The notes: generated from the sequence alone by a model not told the origin. Positions 17,810 through 27,746 are shown, counted from the stretch's first letter. The stretch: 64,000 bases of DNA from an uncultured Eubacterium sp. (GCA_900552795.1 USBB01000008.1:1-64000), one strand, 5' to 3'. Numbers and translations are program-made.

Positions 17810-19060
17810 TTAGCGCACCGACAACGTAACTACAAAATCAAGCTCCCTGTAACCGTCAATTCCCGGCCGCTTTACTTTAACTTCAACATCATCTCCGCCG
17901 CTGCTCTGATACAGCTTCTCTCTAAACGTCTGAATTGTCAAAACAGAATTTCCATTAAATTCAACAATAACATCTCCTGTTTGTATTCCGGCATTAAATG
18001 CAGGCGAATCTATCTGTATGTCGGATATATATACCCCATACGGAAGTCCATACTTTGAAGATGTCGCATATGTCACATTTGTCCCCTTTATTCCCATATA
18101 AGGAATATCTGAATCTATTGACAAAAATTCAAGCAGCGATTTCAAATCTGAAATTCCTATTATCTCAAGATTTGAATTCTCACCTGCATACCTTGAGACA
18201 CCGATAACATTTCCATCAGTATTAAACAGATAACAATAATCTCCATCAGAAGCCTTTATGCCTATATCTATGACATCATATGCACAATCAGTACCGCTTT
18301 CTGTTGTTATGCCTGTTACAAGACCTTTATCTGCAGTATTCATTTTACCATACAGCCTGCCTACAGCCATAACGGTATCTCCCTGCTTAACCATATATGA
18401 ATTATCAAGCGATGCCACCGAAATTTTTATCTGCTCTTTATCAGGAATATTACTCTTTTTAATGCCAAGTACTGAAATACCTATCTCCTCATCCATACTT
18501 ATAAGATAAGCCTCAACCTCTATTGAATCATTTATTTTTACATATCTTGCTTCCTCATTATTCCCTGTATCACTGCTTGCAAGAACAATATACTCTCCAT
18601 TCATCTCGCCTATAACCAGTCCGACAGTCTCAGTATCACTTTTTGAGCCTGACATGGCAGCATCAACATCGCTGTTATTTACATCTATTGTAACTATTGA
18701 TTTTCTTGCTTTCTCAATAACCTTTTTAAAATCCACTTCCTCTTCACTGTCATGAGTCTGCTCAGTACTATTTTCGATAGTCATCTGTCCCGTTATAAAC
18801 GCATCACTCGGATATTGATCCTTATCTATCTGTAAATGTATCCTATCCTGCTCGTTTACCTGCGAAAACCGTGCACTCACCCACGGATAAAGCAATGACA
18901 TGACAAATGTCGCAACAACACCGAATATCACTGCTCCCAGTATTAATTTTAATGCTGCAAACAACTTTTTATGCTTTACAAACGGATTTATAACAATCTT
19001 TTCCGTATACAGCGAATATTCTTCTCTTTGTTCTTCTTTTTTTTCTTTATCTGTATTCAT
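17810..19060 (-). CDS. Membrane-anchored HtrA-like PDZ protein, catalytically inactive
   Basis: About 416 residues. A cytoplasmic N-terminus (EKKEEQREEYSLYTEK) leads to one membrane helix (about 35-60), a trypsin-like double barrel (about 110-300) and a C-terminal PDZ domain (about 310-415; VYISDIQIDSPAFNAGIQTGDVI is typical). In active HtrA proteins the His lies in TNxHV, the Asp in DLAVL and the Ser in GNSGGPL. Here the matching places read YIVLASSDTG, EIGISVLGI and YCYLFNTDGNVIG, so all three residues seem lost. It should sit on the outer face of the membrane as a scaffold or sensor (inference). The start is uncertain: ATG at 19060 is 14 bases from GAGAGG, while a TTG at 19066 has better spacing. 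Confidence 0.75.
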   Translation of the reverse strand: MNTDKEKKEEQREEYSLYTEKIVINPFVKHKKLFAALKLILGAVIFGVVATFVMSLLYPWVSARFSQVNEQDRIHLQIDKDQYPSDAFITGQMTIENSTEQTHDSEEEVDFKKVIEKARKSIVTIDVNNSDVDAAMSGSKSDTETVGLVIGEMNGEYIVLASSDTGNNEEARYVKINDSIEVEAYLISMDEEIGISVLGIKKSNIPDKEQIKISVASLDNSYMVKQGDTVMAVGRLYGKMNTADKGLVTGITTESGTDCAYDVIDIGIKASDGDYCYLFNTDGNVIGVSRYAGENSNLEIIGISDLKSLLEFLSIDSDIPYMGIKGTNVTYATSSKYGLPYGVYISDIQIDSPAFNAGIQTGDVIVEFNGNSVLTIQTFREKLYQSSGGDDVEVKVKRPGIDGYRELDFVVTLSVR

Positions 19061-19109
19061 AAGCAAAAAGTCTGCCTCTCTATACATAGTGTTCGCGTGC
19101 AATCATCTT

Positions 19110-19138
19110 ACCATGATTTCACTACGTTTCATCATGGT
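19110..19138. other. Inverted repeat in the leader of the HtrA-like gene
   Basis: ACCATGAT and ATCATGGT (perfect 8 bp) are spaced 13 bases apart, flanked by repeated TGTTCGCGT/GTTCGCG words at 19090, 19136 and 19190. This is part of the 364-bp gap between the HtrA-like gene and mutS2. Confidence 0.4.
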
Positions 19139-19232
19139 TCGCGCACATTCGCCAAATGTCTGCTTCGAAGCCGCTTGGCTCATTGTGTTCGCGTATATTA
19201 TACCCCATACATATTAACATTTTATGACATAG

Positions 19233-19261
19233 TTGTTAATAATGCAAATATGCGTTAAAAT
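19233..19261 (+). promoter_or_regulatory. Candidate promoter of mutS2
   Basis: TTGTTA (19233-19238), 17-bp spacer and TAAAAT (19256-19261), facing mutS2. A hairpin (ATGCCA...GGTCA-TC-TGACC...TGGCAT, 19281-19308) lies in the resulting leader. Confidence 0.4.
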
Positions 19262-19424
19262 AAATATAATCATGCTTATTATGCCAAGGTCATCTGACCC
19301 TGTGGCATCGTAATCATTATTATACTATTTAAATAGCCCCTGCTGCAATAACAAGAATTTCCTGCCACTCTTTTACCGGAAAATCTCTTCTGCATCAGGA
19401 ATTAATAAGAAAAGAGGTATTTTT

Positions 19425-21788
19425 ATGAATCTTAAGTCTTTAAAGACTCTTGAATATAACAAAATTATAGAAAAACTTGTATCCTTCGCAGTTTCTGATA
19501 AAGCAAAGGATATGGCAGCAAATCTGATTCCTATGACTGATATAAATGAAATTAACGATGCGCTGTCATTTACAAACGATGCACTTTCCCGCATTTATGC
19601 AAAAGGCACCGCTCCATTTGCAGGAATACGTGACATAACAGCTTCAATTAAACGCCTTGAAGTAGGAAGCGCATTAAATATACATGAACTTTTGGCAATA
19701 AGCTCCCTTCTTAGCTGCGCTTATAATGTAAAAAATTATTATGAAGAAACTGCTGACTCGCTTTCTTCATATTTTGAACTTCTTGAGCCTCTGACACAGC
19801 TTAATAACAAAATAAAGACCTGTATAATATCCGAGGACGAGATAAGCGACGACGCCAGTTCTAATCTGCGCGATATAAGACGACAGATGAGAATAGCCAA
19901 TGACAGGATTCATACGGAGCTTACAAAAATTCTTAATTCACCGTCAACCCGAAACTGCCTTCAGGATTTTGTCATAACTACACGACAGGGACGCTACTGT
20001 CTGCCTGTCAAGGCTGAATATAAATCTCAGGTCTCAGGTATGGTTCACGACCAGTCAGCTACAGGCTCAACTATATTTATTGAACCTGCGGCAGTCGTAA
20101 AGCTCAACAATGACATAAAAGAACTTGAATTAAAGGAACAGGCAGAAATTGAGATAATCCTTGCCTCATTAAGTGCTGCCGCAGCCGAATATACGCAGGA
20201 ACTGTCCACTAATTATACAGTTCTTACTACTCTTGATTTTATATTTGCAAAGGGACAGCTCTCAAAAGCGTTAAAATGCAGCCGCCCTGTAATGAACACC
20301 GAAAGAAATATCAATATCAAAAAAGGCAGACATCCTCTTATAAACCCTGATAAAGTCGTACCTATAGATATTTACCTCGGAAAGGATTTTAATTTGCTTA
20401 TTATAACAGGCCCAAACACAGGCGGTAAAACTGTTTCCTTAAAGACAGTCGGACTTCTCACGCTTATGGCTCAGGCAGGCCTCAACATTCCTGCTCTTGA
20501 TAACTCAGACATTGCTGTATTCAACAACATTTTTGCCGACATCGGTGACGAGCAGAGCATTGAGCAAAGCTTAAGTACTTTCTCATCTCACATGACGCAG
20601 ACCGTAAACATACTTAACGAGGCTGACGAAAAAAGCCTTATACTGTTCGACGAAATAGGTGCCGGAACAGACCCTACAGAGGGTGCCGCCCTTGCAATAT
20701 CAATTCTTAATGATTTGCACATGCGCGGTATCACAACAATGGCTACAACGCATTACAGCGAAATCAAATATTATGCCCTCACAACACCGGGCGTTGAAAA
20801 TGCCTGCTGTGAATTTGACGTTGCATCATTAAGACCGACTTACAGACTTCTTATCGGTATTCCGGGAAAGAGTAACGCCTTTGCAATATCAAAAAAGCTC
20901 GGCCTGTCAGACTATATCATTGAGGACGCGTCAAAGCGCATAAACTCACAGGATATACATTTTGAAGATTTACTCTCTGATCTTGAAAAAAGCAGACTCA
21001 CAATCGAAAAAGAACAGGCTGAAATCGCAAAATACAAAGAAGAAATAAAACAGCTTAAAGCTGAATTTAAAGAAAAATCAAAGCGTCTTGACGAAAAAAC
21101 CGACAAGATCATAAGAAAAGCAAATGAAAAAGCCGCCGATATACTGCGCGACGCAAAGGAATTTGCGGATGAGACTATTAAGACCATGAATAAGCACGGT
21201 ATGTCAGTTAAAGAGCTTGAAAAGCAGCGCAGTGCAGTTCGCGAAAAGATGAACAAACGTCAGGAAAAACTTGCAGTCAAGCCGGCAAAAACAAAATCCC
21301 ACAAGGCTCATGATATATCTGAATTTAAACCTGGAATGCATGTCAGCGTAATAAGTATGAACCTTATAGGAACGGTTGTCGACAAACCAAATTCAAAAGG
21401 CGAAATTTCTGTACAGATGGGTATGCTTTCCACAAAGACGAAAATAAATAACCTTGAAATTCTTGAAGGATACGTTGAACCTGAAGACAAAAACTTTACC
21501 AAAGCTTCCGGCTCAGGAAAAATTAAAATGAGTAAATCCTCAAATATATCAACCGAAATAAATCTTTTGGGACTTACCGTAGATGAGGCCATAGCCCGTC
21601 TTGACAAATATCTTGACGATGCATATATAGCCAAAATACCTCAGGTACGAATTGTACACGGAAAAGGTACCGGAGCTTTAAGAAATGGTGTGACTGCTTA
21701 TCTTAGAGGTGTTTCCTACATCAAATCTTTCCGTCTTGGTGAGGTCGGTGAAGGAGATGCCGGTGTAACTATAGTTGATTTTAAATAA
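19425..21788 (+). CDS. mutS2: MutS2 ATPase with Smr domain
   Basis: 787 residues, full length. It has the MutS core and lever helices (1-300), Walker A GPNTGGKT near 330, Walker B (LILFDEIGAGTDP) near 410, a long coiled coil (about 510-640, EKEQAEIAKYKEEIKQLK) and a C-terminal Smr domain (about 705-787; INLLGLTVDEAI, RIVHGKGTGALR). MutS2 in Firmicutes acts on collided ribosomes and on recombination intermediates rather than mismatches; the Smr domain is the nuclease-like part. AGAGG precedes the ATG. A two-component system follows on the same strand 24 bp later, so they could share a transcript. Confidence 0.95.
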   Translation: MNLKSLKTLEYNKIIEKLVSFAVSDKAKDMAANLIPMTDINEINDALSFTNDALSRIYAKGTAPFAGIRDITASIKRLEVGSALNIHELLAISSLLSCAYNVKNYYEETADSLSSYFELLEPLTQLNNKIKTCIISEDEISDDASSNLRDIRRQMRIANDRIHTELTKILNSPSTRNCLQDFVITTRQGRYCLPVKAEYKSQVSGMVHDQSATGSTIFIEPAAVVKLNNDIKELELKEQAEIEIILASLSAAAAEYTQELSTNYTVLTTLDFIFAKGQLSKALKCSRPVMNTERNINIKKGRHPLINPDKVVPIDIYLGKDFNLLIITGPNTGGKTVSLKTVGLLTLMAQAGLNIPALDNSDIAVFNNIFADIGDEQSIEQSLSTFSSHMTQTVNILNEADEKSLILFDEIGAGTDPTEGAALAISILNDLHMRGITTMATTHYSEIKYYALTTPGVENACCEFDVASLRPTYRLLIGIPGKSNAFAISKKLGLSDYIIEDASKRINSQDIHFEDLLSDLEKSRLTIEKEQAEIAKYKEEIKQLKAEFKEKSKRLDEKTDKIIRKANEKAADILRDAKEFADETIKTMNKHGMSVKELEKQRSAVREKMNKRQEKLAVKPAKTKSHKAHDISEFKPGMHVSVISMNLIGTVVDKPNSKGEISVQMGMLSTKTKINNLEILEGYVEPEDKNFTKASGSGKIKMSKSSNISTEINLLGLTVDEAIARLDKYLDDAYIAKIPQVRIVHGKGTGALRNGVTAYLRGVSYIKSFRLGEVGEGDAGVTIVDFK

Positions 21789-21812
21789 TATTTTTAAAGG
21801 AGGCAGTATGCC

Positions 21813-22517
21813 ATGGTAACAAAACAAAAAATACTTATAGTAGATGATGATGAAAATATTGCCGAGCTTATCGCTCTCTACCTTACAAAGGAATGTTTTG
21901 AGACAAAAATTGTCTACGATGGCGAAAGTGCACTCAATGAAGTATCATCATACAAACCGAACCTTATTTTACTCGACCTTATGCTTCCCGGCATTGACGG
22001 TTATCAGGTATGCCGTGAAATAAGAAAAAATAATAACGTCCCTATAATAATGCTTTCCGCCAAAGGCGAGACCTTTGACAAGGTTTTGGGACTTGAGCTC
22101 GGTGCCGATGATTACATGATTAAACCTTTTGAAACAAAAGAGCTTGTCGCAAGAGTAAAGGCAGTGCTTCGAAGATATCAGATTCCGCAATCCGCCGAAC
22201 CAGAAAAGGTGCAGTGTGTCGAATATCCTGACCTCACAATTAATTTAAGCAATTACTCTGTAATTTACAACGGAAGAAACATTGAAATGCCGCCGAAGGA
22301 ACTTGAACTGCTGTATTTTCTTGCTTCATCTCCCAATCAGGTATTTACAAGAGAGCAGCTTCTTGACAATATATGGGGATACGAATATATAGGTGACACA
22401 AGAACCGTCGACGTTCATATAAAAAGAATCCGTGAAAAAATCAAGGACCACGAGAAATGGGCACTCGATACCGTTTGGGGAATCGGTTACAAATTTGTCC
22501 TAAAAAGCAGACTTTAG
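21813..22517 (+). CDS. OmpR/PhoB-family response regulator
   Basis: 234 residues. The receiver domain has DDDE near 9-12, the phospho-Asp in LILLDLMLPG near 53, and the switch Lys in MIKPF near 105. The C-terminal winged helix (about 135-230) includes TREQLLDNIWGYEYIGDTRTVDVHIKRIREK-type residues. The ATG follows AAGGAGGCAG. Its partner is the histidine kinase starting 44 bp downstream. Confidence 0.93.
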   Translation: MVTKQKILIVDDDENIAELIALYLTKECFETKIVYDGESALNEVSSYKPNLILLDLMLPGIDGYQVCREIRKNNNVPIIMLSAKGETFDKVLGLELGADDYMIKPFETKELVARVKAVLRRYQIPQSAEPEKVQCVEYPDLTINLSNYSVIYNGRNIEMPPKELELLYFLASSPNQVFTREQLLDNIWGYEYIGDTRTVDVHIKRIREKIKDHEKWALDTVWGIGYKFVLKSRL

Positions 22518-22561
22518 AACTTATGCACATGCAGAATAAGTATTAATACAAGAGGATTAAT

Positions 22562-24004
22562 ATGAAATTAAATTTAATTACAAAATTTTTATGTATTTAC
22601 ATTGCAATATCTATACTTGGATTTATCGGTGTTTCTTCAATAATATACAGAATAGACTACAATAATGTCCACGACGAAGAAGAAGATAATCTTTACCGTC
22701 AGGCAGTATCAATTGCCCAGGAATTTGCACCCGACTATTTTAATAATGAGCGGTTAAAACTTATAAATCTTGAGTTAAAAACGATTTCAAAGCTAAACGA
22801 ATCAAGAATTATGTTTATAGATATGTCTGGCAACGTAATACTTGATACAGGATATGCTAACGGAGCCGACGAAAACGGCGTACTTTATAATATTGAAGAT
22901 TTTAATTTTGATTCATTAGGTGCTGCTCACTCTACAATAGGGAATTTTTATGGTATATTCCAAGAAAAGACATTAAGCGCATTTGCCCCTATTACAAATA
23001 AATTTGTCATGAAAGGCTATGTTGTTGTTCATCTTCCTGAATCAATTATTACTGACCGCGTGTATACAACGTTTGATACAAACTACTACACTCTCCTTAT
23101 GATGCTTATTTTATGTCTCGGTTTTGTCGGAATGTATATAATAAACATACATAAACCGATAAAAGTGCTTTCAAAGGCAATCAATGAATACGGAAAAGGA
23201 AATCTTGAATACAGAATAAGTCTGCACAACAACGATGAAATAGGTCAGTTAGCTGTTTCTCTTGATTATATGGCATCAAAGCTAAATGAAATGGATGAAT
23301 TTCAACAAAAATTTTTATCAAATATATCTCATGATTTCAGATCGCCTCTTACTTCAATAAAAGGATATCTCGAAGCTATCTCTGACGGAACTATTCCACC
23401 GGAAATGGTTAATAAATACATCAATATTGTGCTTTTTGAGACTGAGCGCCTTACAAAGCTTACAAGCAACATCCTGACCTTAAATGACCTCGATGCAAAA
23501 GCTGCAAGACTCGAACTTGGAAATTTTGATATAAATCCTATTATACGCCACACAATTGAGACATTCGAGGGAACCTGCAAAAAGAAGCACATACAATTCC
23601 AGCTTACCTTTTCGGGCGAGACTGCATTTGTATATGCAGACAAAAGCAAGATACAGCAGGTAATATATAACCTTATTGACAATGCCATTAAATTCAGCAG
23701 GGAAAATTCTTATATTTTCATAACTGTAAAAGAAAAAGGCGAAAAAATCTATACATCAATCAAAGATACCGGCGTCGGTATATCAAAAGAAAATCTTGGA
23801 AAAATATGGGATAGATTTTACAAATCAGATTCATCAAGGGGACGTGATAAGAAAGGCTCCGGACTCGGACTTTCAATAACAAAAGAAATTATTGAAACTC
23901 ACGGTGAAAATATAGACGTTATAAGCACTGAGGGCGTCGGAACTGAATTTATATTTACACTTCCTATATCAAAAAAGAACAGCACACCGTCATCCACCCA
24001 ATAA
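22562..24004 (+). CDS. Sensor histidine kinase (membrane, HAMP)
   Basis: 480 residues. Two membrane helices (about 7-27 and 178-198) bracket an extracellular sensor domain of about 150 residues. A HAMP linker follows (about 200-252), then the phospho-acceptor motif NISHDFRSPLTSIKGYL with His near 257, and an ATPase domain with N, G1 (DTGVGIS) and G2 (GSGLGLSI) boxes. It pairs with the adjacent response regulator. The stimulus cannot be read from the sequence. The stop codon lies inside the terminator hairpin that follows. Confidence 0.93.
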   Translation: MKLNLITKFLCIYIAISILGFIGVSSIIYRIDYNNVHDEEEDNLYRQAVSIAQEFAPDYFNNERLKLINLELKTISKLNESRIMFIDMSGNVILDTGYANGADENGVLYNIEDFNFDSLGAAHSTIGNFYGIFQEKTLSAFAPITNKFVMKGYVVVHLPESIITDRVYTTFDTNYYTLLMMLILCLGFVGMYIINIHKPIKVLSKAINEYGKGNLEYRISLHNNDEIGQLAVSLDYMASKLNEMDEFQQKFLSNISHDFRSPLTSIKGYLEAISDGTIPPEMVNKYINIVLFETERLTKLTSNILTLNDLDAKAARLELGNFDINPIIRHTIETFEGTCKKKHIQFQLTFSGETAFVYADKSKIQQVIYNLIDNAIKFSRENSYIFITVKEKGEKIYTSIKDTGVGISKENLGKIWDRFYKSDSSRGRDKKGSGLGLSITKEIIETHGENIDVISTEGVGTEFIFTLPISKKNSTPSSTQ

Positions 24005-24024
24005 ATTGGGTGATGGCAGTGTGC
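23982..24024 (+). terminator. Hairpin overlapping the kinase stop codon
   Basis: GCACACcGtCATCcACCCAAT pairs with ATTGGGTGATGGCAGTGTGC around AA. Only a weak T-rich tail (CCATTTACATT) follows, so it may act for both this gene and convergent trmL. Confidence 0.6.
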
Positions 24025-24057
24025 CCATTTACATTATTTATCACATCATTTATTATA

Positions 24058-24555
24058 TTATTCTTTCCAGTGCATATGATGAAGCTCTCCTGCAAGATTC
24101 ATATCTGCAAAATTATTTTGTCTTAATGCCTCATACAATACAATAGCAACCGAATTAGACAGATTAAGAGAACGTATATCACCAACCATCGGGATTCTTA
24201 TGCAGTTTTCTTCGTTATTTACAAGTATTTCTTCAGGTATGCCCGCACTCTCTTTTCCAAACATTATATAACAGTCATCCTCGTAATTTACCTGTGTATA
24301 AGTCTTATGAGCCTTTGTCGTCGCCATATAAATCCTGGCACCTGGGTTTTTATTAAGAAAATCCTCGTAATCATCATATACCAGAACATCAAGCTTATCC
24401 CAGTAATCAAGTCCGGCTCTTTTTACAGCCTTCTCATTTAATTTAAATCCAAGAGGTTCAATAAGGTGCAGCCTTGTTCCCGTAGCCACACAAGTCCTTC
24501 CTATATTACCTGTATTTGCAGGCATCTCCGGTTCATGCAAAACTATATTCAACAT
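24058..24555 (-). CDS. trmL: tRNA (cytidine/uridine-34-2'-O)-methyltransferase TrmL
   Basis: 165 residues, a minimal SPOUT methyltransferase. It shows the N-terminal LHEPEMPANTGNIGRTCVATG, the knot motifs MFGKESAGIPEEIL and IPMVGDIRSLNLSNSVAIVLYEALRQ. It methylates the wobble ribose in certain leucine tRNAs. AAAGGG lies 9 bases upstream of the ATG, within 5 bp of the stop of the CheX-like gene, suggesting coupling. Confidence 0.93.
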   Translation of the reverse strand: MLNIVLHEPEMPANTGNIGRTCVATGTRLHLIEPLGFKLNEKAVKRAGLDYWDKLDVLVYDDYEDFLNKNPGARIYMATTKAHKTYTQVNYEDDCYIMFGKESAGIPEEILVNNEENCIRIPMVGDIRSLNLSNSVAIVLYEALRQNNFADMNLAGELHHMHWKE

Positions 24556-24560
24556 AATTA

Positions 24561-25025
24561 TTAACCCTTTACCGCTACATCAAGTTCTATTGTAATATCA
24601 TCTCCGCTTAACGGAACACATATATTTTTTGCAAAAGACTGCGCAAATTTGATATTTCCCCTGCAGACTGTCGGTGGTGTTATATCTACTGCAACTCCCT
24701 TTGTCGAAAGAATCGTAGCCGCATTTCCCATAATCATATTGCCCAGTTCACTTATAGCACTTATTGCCATGTCGTCAAGAGCTGTAACAGGCATTCCCAT
24801 CATCATCCTTGATGCAATTTCCAAGGCTTTTGTACATGAAAGTGCTATCATAACCTGACCACGCATCTCTCCTGTAAGACCTATCATTATAACCACAGAG
24901 TCTTCGGCAAATTCCGTGGATTTAATATATGGCTTTCCTATTTTCATTTCTATCTGACAGATATCTTTAATAATGTTCGAAGCTGCCATCAAAAATGGAT
25001 TGATATATTCGACATTTATACTCAT
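24561..25025 (-). CDS. CheX/CheC-like chemotaxis phosphatase
   Basis: About 154 residues with no signal or membrane segment. The ExxN catalytic pair of the CheC/CheX/FliY family is present (ISELGNMIMGNA: E93, N96), and MRGQVMIALS matches the central strand region. Such proteins dephosphorylate CheY-P. No other chemotaxis gene is nearby; the gene lies between an aminotransferase and trmL. GGAGG before the ATG at 25025 decides the start; the frame also opens four codons earlier. Confidence 0.8.
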   Translation of the reverse strand: MSINVEYINPFLMAASNIIKDICQIEMKIGKPYIKSTEFAEDSVVIMIGLTGEMRGQVMIALSCTKALEIASRMMMGMPVTALDDMAISAISELGNMIMGNAATILSTKGVAVDITPPTVCRGNIKFAQSFAKNICVPLSGDDITIELDVAVKG

Positions 25026-25063
25026 ATGTACCTCCACCAGTTAAAAATTTATATCTTAAATAT

Positions 25064-26227
25064 TTAACTGTCTATTCTGTTAATAAAATTTTTTATTCTT
25101 TCAAGCCCTACTTTAAGATTTTCTATAGAATATGCATATGATATTCTTACATAGCCCTCACCGCACGCACCAAACGCTGTACCAGGCACTACTGCCAGTT
25201 TTTCTTCCTGTAAAAGCTTTGTACAGAATTCTTCTGATGTCATGCCGAATTTTTTTATTGACGGAAATACATAAAATGCCCCAAACGGTTCAAAACATTC
25301 AATGCCCATCTGTTCAAATGCATTCAGCAAATATCTCCTTCTTTGATTATACGCCTCAACCATTTTGCTTACTTCTGCATCACAGTTACGCATAGCTTCA
25401 ACTGCCGCAAACTGGCTGTTTGTAGGTGCGCACATAATGGCAAACTGATGAAGCTTAATCATCTGTTCCATTATATTATGAGGCGCGCAGGCATATCCAA
25501 GTCTCCAGCCTGTCATTGCAAAGGCTTTTGAAAAACCGTTAATAACAACTGTACGCTCTTTCATGCCCGGAAACGAGGCAATTGAACAATGTCTGTTATC
25601 ATATGTAAGCTCTGCATAAATTTCATCCGATATAACAAACAAATCATTTTCAATTATAACAGGAACAAGCTCTGCAAGTTCTTCCTTTGTCATTACAGCT
25701 CCTGTAGGATTATTAGGAAATGCAAGTATTAAAATCTTTGTTTTATCGGTTATACTCTCCTCAAGCTGCTTTCTTGTAAGCTTGAAATTATTTTCCTCTT
25801 TCAGCTCTATCACAACAGGAACCGCATCTGCCATAACCGCACAAGGCACATATGAAACATAGCATGGCTGCGGAATAAGCACTTCATCTCCCGGATCTGT
25901 CATACATCGCAGTGCAACGTCAATGGCTTCACTGCCGCCTACAGTCACCATAATCTCTTTAGCTGCATCATAAGAAAGACCGTATTTTCTTGAAACATAT
26001 GAGCTTATCTCATTTCTAAGCTCCATCAGACCGGCATTTGATGTATAAAAGGTTCTTCCCTTTTCAAGTGAATAGATACCTTCCTCCCTGACTCTCCATG
26101 GCGTATCAAAATCAGGCTCGCCGACACCAAGTGAAATAGCTCCCGGCATATCATTAACCACATCGAAGAATTTACGTATTCCTGATGGTTCTATATCTAC
26201 GATTTTTTTTGATAATGGATTTCTCAT
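25064..26227 (-). CDS. PLP-dependent class I/II aminotransferase (aspartate/aromatic type)
   Basis: 387 residues, typical fold type I. Landmarks: GVGEPDFDTPW near 36, GGSEAIDVALR near 97, ILAFPNNPTGAVM near 168, DEIYAELTYD near 200, and VVINGFSKAFAMTGWRLGYAC with the PLP lysine near 236. It belongs to the PatA/AspC-like group; the exact amino acid is not deducible. Its ATG overlaps the stop of the Lrp gene (ATGA), so the two are translationally coupled, and the regulator may control this enzyme. Confidence 0.88.
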   Translation of the reverse strand: MRNPLSKKIVDIEPSGIRKFFDVVNDMPGAISLGVGEPDFDTPWRVREEGIYSLEKGRTFYTSNAGLMELRNEISSYVSRKYGLSYDAAKEIMVTVGGSEAIDVALRCMTDPGDEVLIPQPCYVSYVPCAVMADAVPVVIELKEENNFKLTRKQLEESITDKTKILILAFPNNPTGAVMTKEELAELVPVIIENDLFVISDEIYAELTYDNRHCSIASFPGMKERTVVINGFSKAFAMTGWRLGYACAPHNIMEQMIKLHQFAIMCAPTNSQFAAVEAMRNCDAEVSKMVEAYNQRRRYLLNAFEQMGIECFEPFGAFYVFPSIKKFGMTSEEFCTKLLQEEKLAVVPGTAFGACGEGYVRISYAYSIENLKVGLERIKNFINRIDS

Positions 26228-26706
26228 GGTGTTACCAGCATCCTTTCATCTTTTTGAGGTGCATCAAGTACCTTTCCGTAGTCCTTATATTTCTTTAAAA
26301 CAAAATGTGTGGATGTACTTAATACAGCATCAAGAGTTGCAAGCTTGCTTGATACAAACTGCGCAACCGATTTCATAGATTTACCTTCTATTATCACAGT
26401 GAAATCAAATCCGCCTGACATTAAATAAACCGATGTTATCTCATCATACTGGTAAATTCTTTCCGCAATGCTGTCAAAGCCAAGACCTCTTTGCGGAGTA
26501 ACCTTAACCTCAATAAGCGCCGTTACCTTTTCGTCACTCGTCTTATCCCAGTTTATGATAGTATTGTAACCGCAAATCACATGCTCTTTTTCCATATCAG
26601 CAATCTCATTTGCGACCTCAGTCTCAGAAATTCCAAGCATCACTGCCATATCCTTTAAATCTATTCTGCTGTTTTTTTCCAGCATATTTAAAATCTGCTC
26701 TCTCAT
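26224..26706 (-). CDS. Lrp/AsnC-family regulator
   Basis: 160 residues. An N-terminal HTH (ILNMLEKNSRIDLKDMAVMLGISETEV) is followed by a RAM ligand-binding domain (ALIEVKVTPQRGLGFDSIAERI, YLMSGGFDFTVIIEG). The start at 26706 is chosen because GAGGTGG lies just upstream and the Lrp fold begins there. It sits between the AIR-synthase-like gene (19 bp upstream) and an aminotransferase that it overlaps, making a compact three-gene operon that senses an amino acid (inference). Confidence 0.88.
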   Translation of the reverse strand: MREQILNMLEKNSRIDLKDMAVMLGISETEVANEIADMEKEHVICGYNTIINWDKTSDEKVTALIEVKVTPQRGLGFDSIAERIYQYDEITSVYLMSGGFDFTVIIEGKSMKSVAQFVSSKLATLDAVLSTSTHFVLKKYKDYGKVLDAPQKDERMLVTP

Positions 26707-26725
26707 CAACGCCACCTCACAATTA

Positions 26726-27703
26726 TTAATCAATAAACTTATAAACCTCATCAGGCTCCGGCACATCAAGGAATCGCACTTCGTCAAGATTGCGGATTAT
26801 CTTATCGTTACCGGCAGTCGTTTGTCCTATTACGCTTGCAGATATGCCATGACTGTTTAATGTATCTATTATATCACATCCATATTCCACTGTCATCAGT
26901 AAACATCCCGTGGAATTAAGCTTATAAGGATTTATATCATACAGTTCACATATTTCGATTATCTCCTGACATACCGGAATACTTCTAAAATCAATATCAA
27001 GGCCAACGCCTGCTGCCTGTGCAAAATTCCACAACGCCGCAAATATCCCTCCGTCAGATACATCAGTCATAGCAGTAACACCTGACTGCTTTGCAAGTTC
27101 CGCCTCTTTTGCAATTAAAAGAGTTTCCCTACCCGCATACGCTTTATCAAGCACATCCTGACTGAAACGCTCAAGAAGCTCTTCCTTTTTCTCATCAATG
27201 ATTTTCTGGATTCCGCCTATGCCAATCCATTTAGTCATGATAACCTGCTGACCAGGAGCTGCATTTTTGTACGACACCAAATTATAAGAGTCACTCACTC
27301 CTATTCCGGTAACCGAAACCTGAGGTTTAAGCACACTTCCTCTTACACTCGTATGACCGCCCGATATATCAAAGCCTGCCAGCCTGCAATCACTGTCTAT
27401 ATCTTTCATTAAGTTTTTTAACTTTATTTCCCTGCATGACTCCGGCATAACTATAGAAATCTGCGCCGACACCGGCTTACCTGCGCAAGCCGCTATATTA
27501 TTGGCAGCATTTATAACAGGATTAATACCGTTATCGGTAGATGTAAGCACATATGTATCCTTGCCCTTTTCATGTTTTATCTTAAAACCGCCGCAGTCCA
27601 TTCCCACTGCAGGTCTTTTTTCTATGAAAGAATCTTTTCTTTTTGTTATAATTTTATGCACTGACCTGCTTAAAATGGTATTAGATATTTTTCCTTTTTT
27701 CAC
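26726..27703 (-). CDS. AIR synthase-related (PurM/SelD/HypE superfamily) protein
   Basis: 325 residues starting with GTG at 27703, 6 bases after AGAGGATA. Superfamily marks are an N-terminal MDCGGFKIKH segment, TSTDNGINPV, the AGFDISGGHTSV loop and a late VTAMTDVSDGGIFAALWNFAQAAGVG, the conserved ATP-binding half. It is not PurM, ThiL, SelD or HypE by its motifs. Such proteins bind ATP and often phosphorylate or activate small molecules. It heads the operon with an Lrp regulator and an aminotransferase, which suggests amino-acid or nitrogen metabolism. Substrate unknown. Confidence 0.75.
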   Translation of the reverse strand: MKKGKISNTILSRSVHKIITKRKDSFIEKRPAVGMDCGGFKIKHEKGKDTYVLTSTDNGINPVINAANNIAACAGKPVSAQISIVMPESCREIKLKNLMKDIDSDCRLAGFDISGGHTSVRGSVLKPQVSVTGIGVSDSYNLVSYKNAAPGQQVIMTKWIGIGGIQKIIDEKKEELLERFSQDVLDKAYAGRETLLIAKEAELAKQSGVTAMTDVSDGGIFAALWNFAQAAGVGLDIDFRSIPVCQEIIEICELYDINPYKLNSTGCLLMTVEYGCDIIDTLNSHGISASVIGQTTAGNDKIIRNLDEVRFLDVPEPDEVYKFID

Positions 27704-27746
27704 AATTATCCTCTCTTGCCACAAAGCTTTAAATGTTATATCATAA

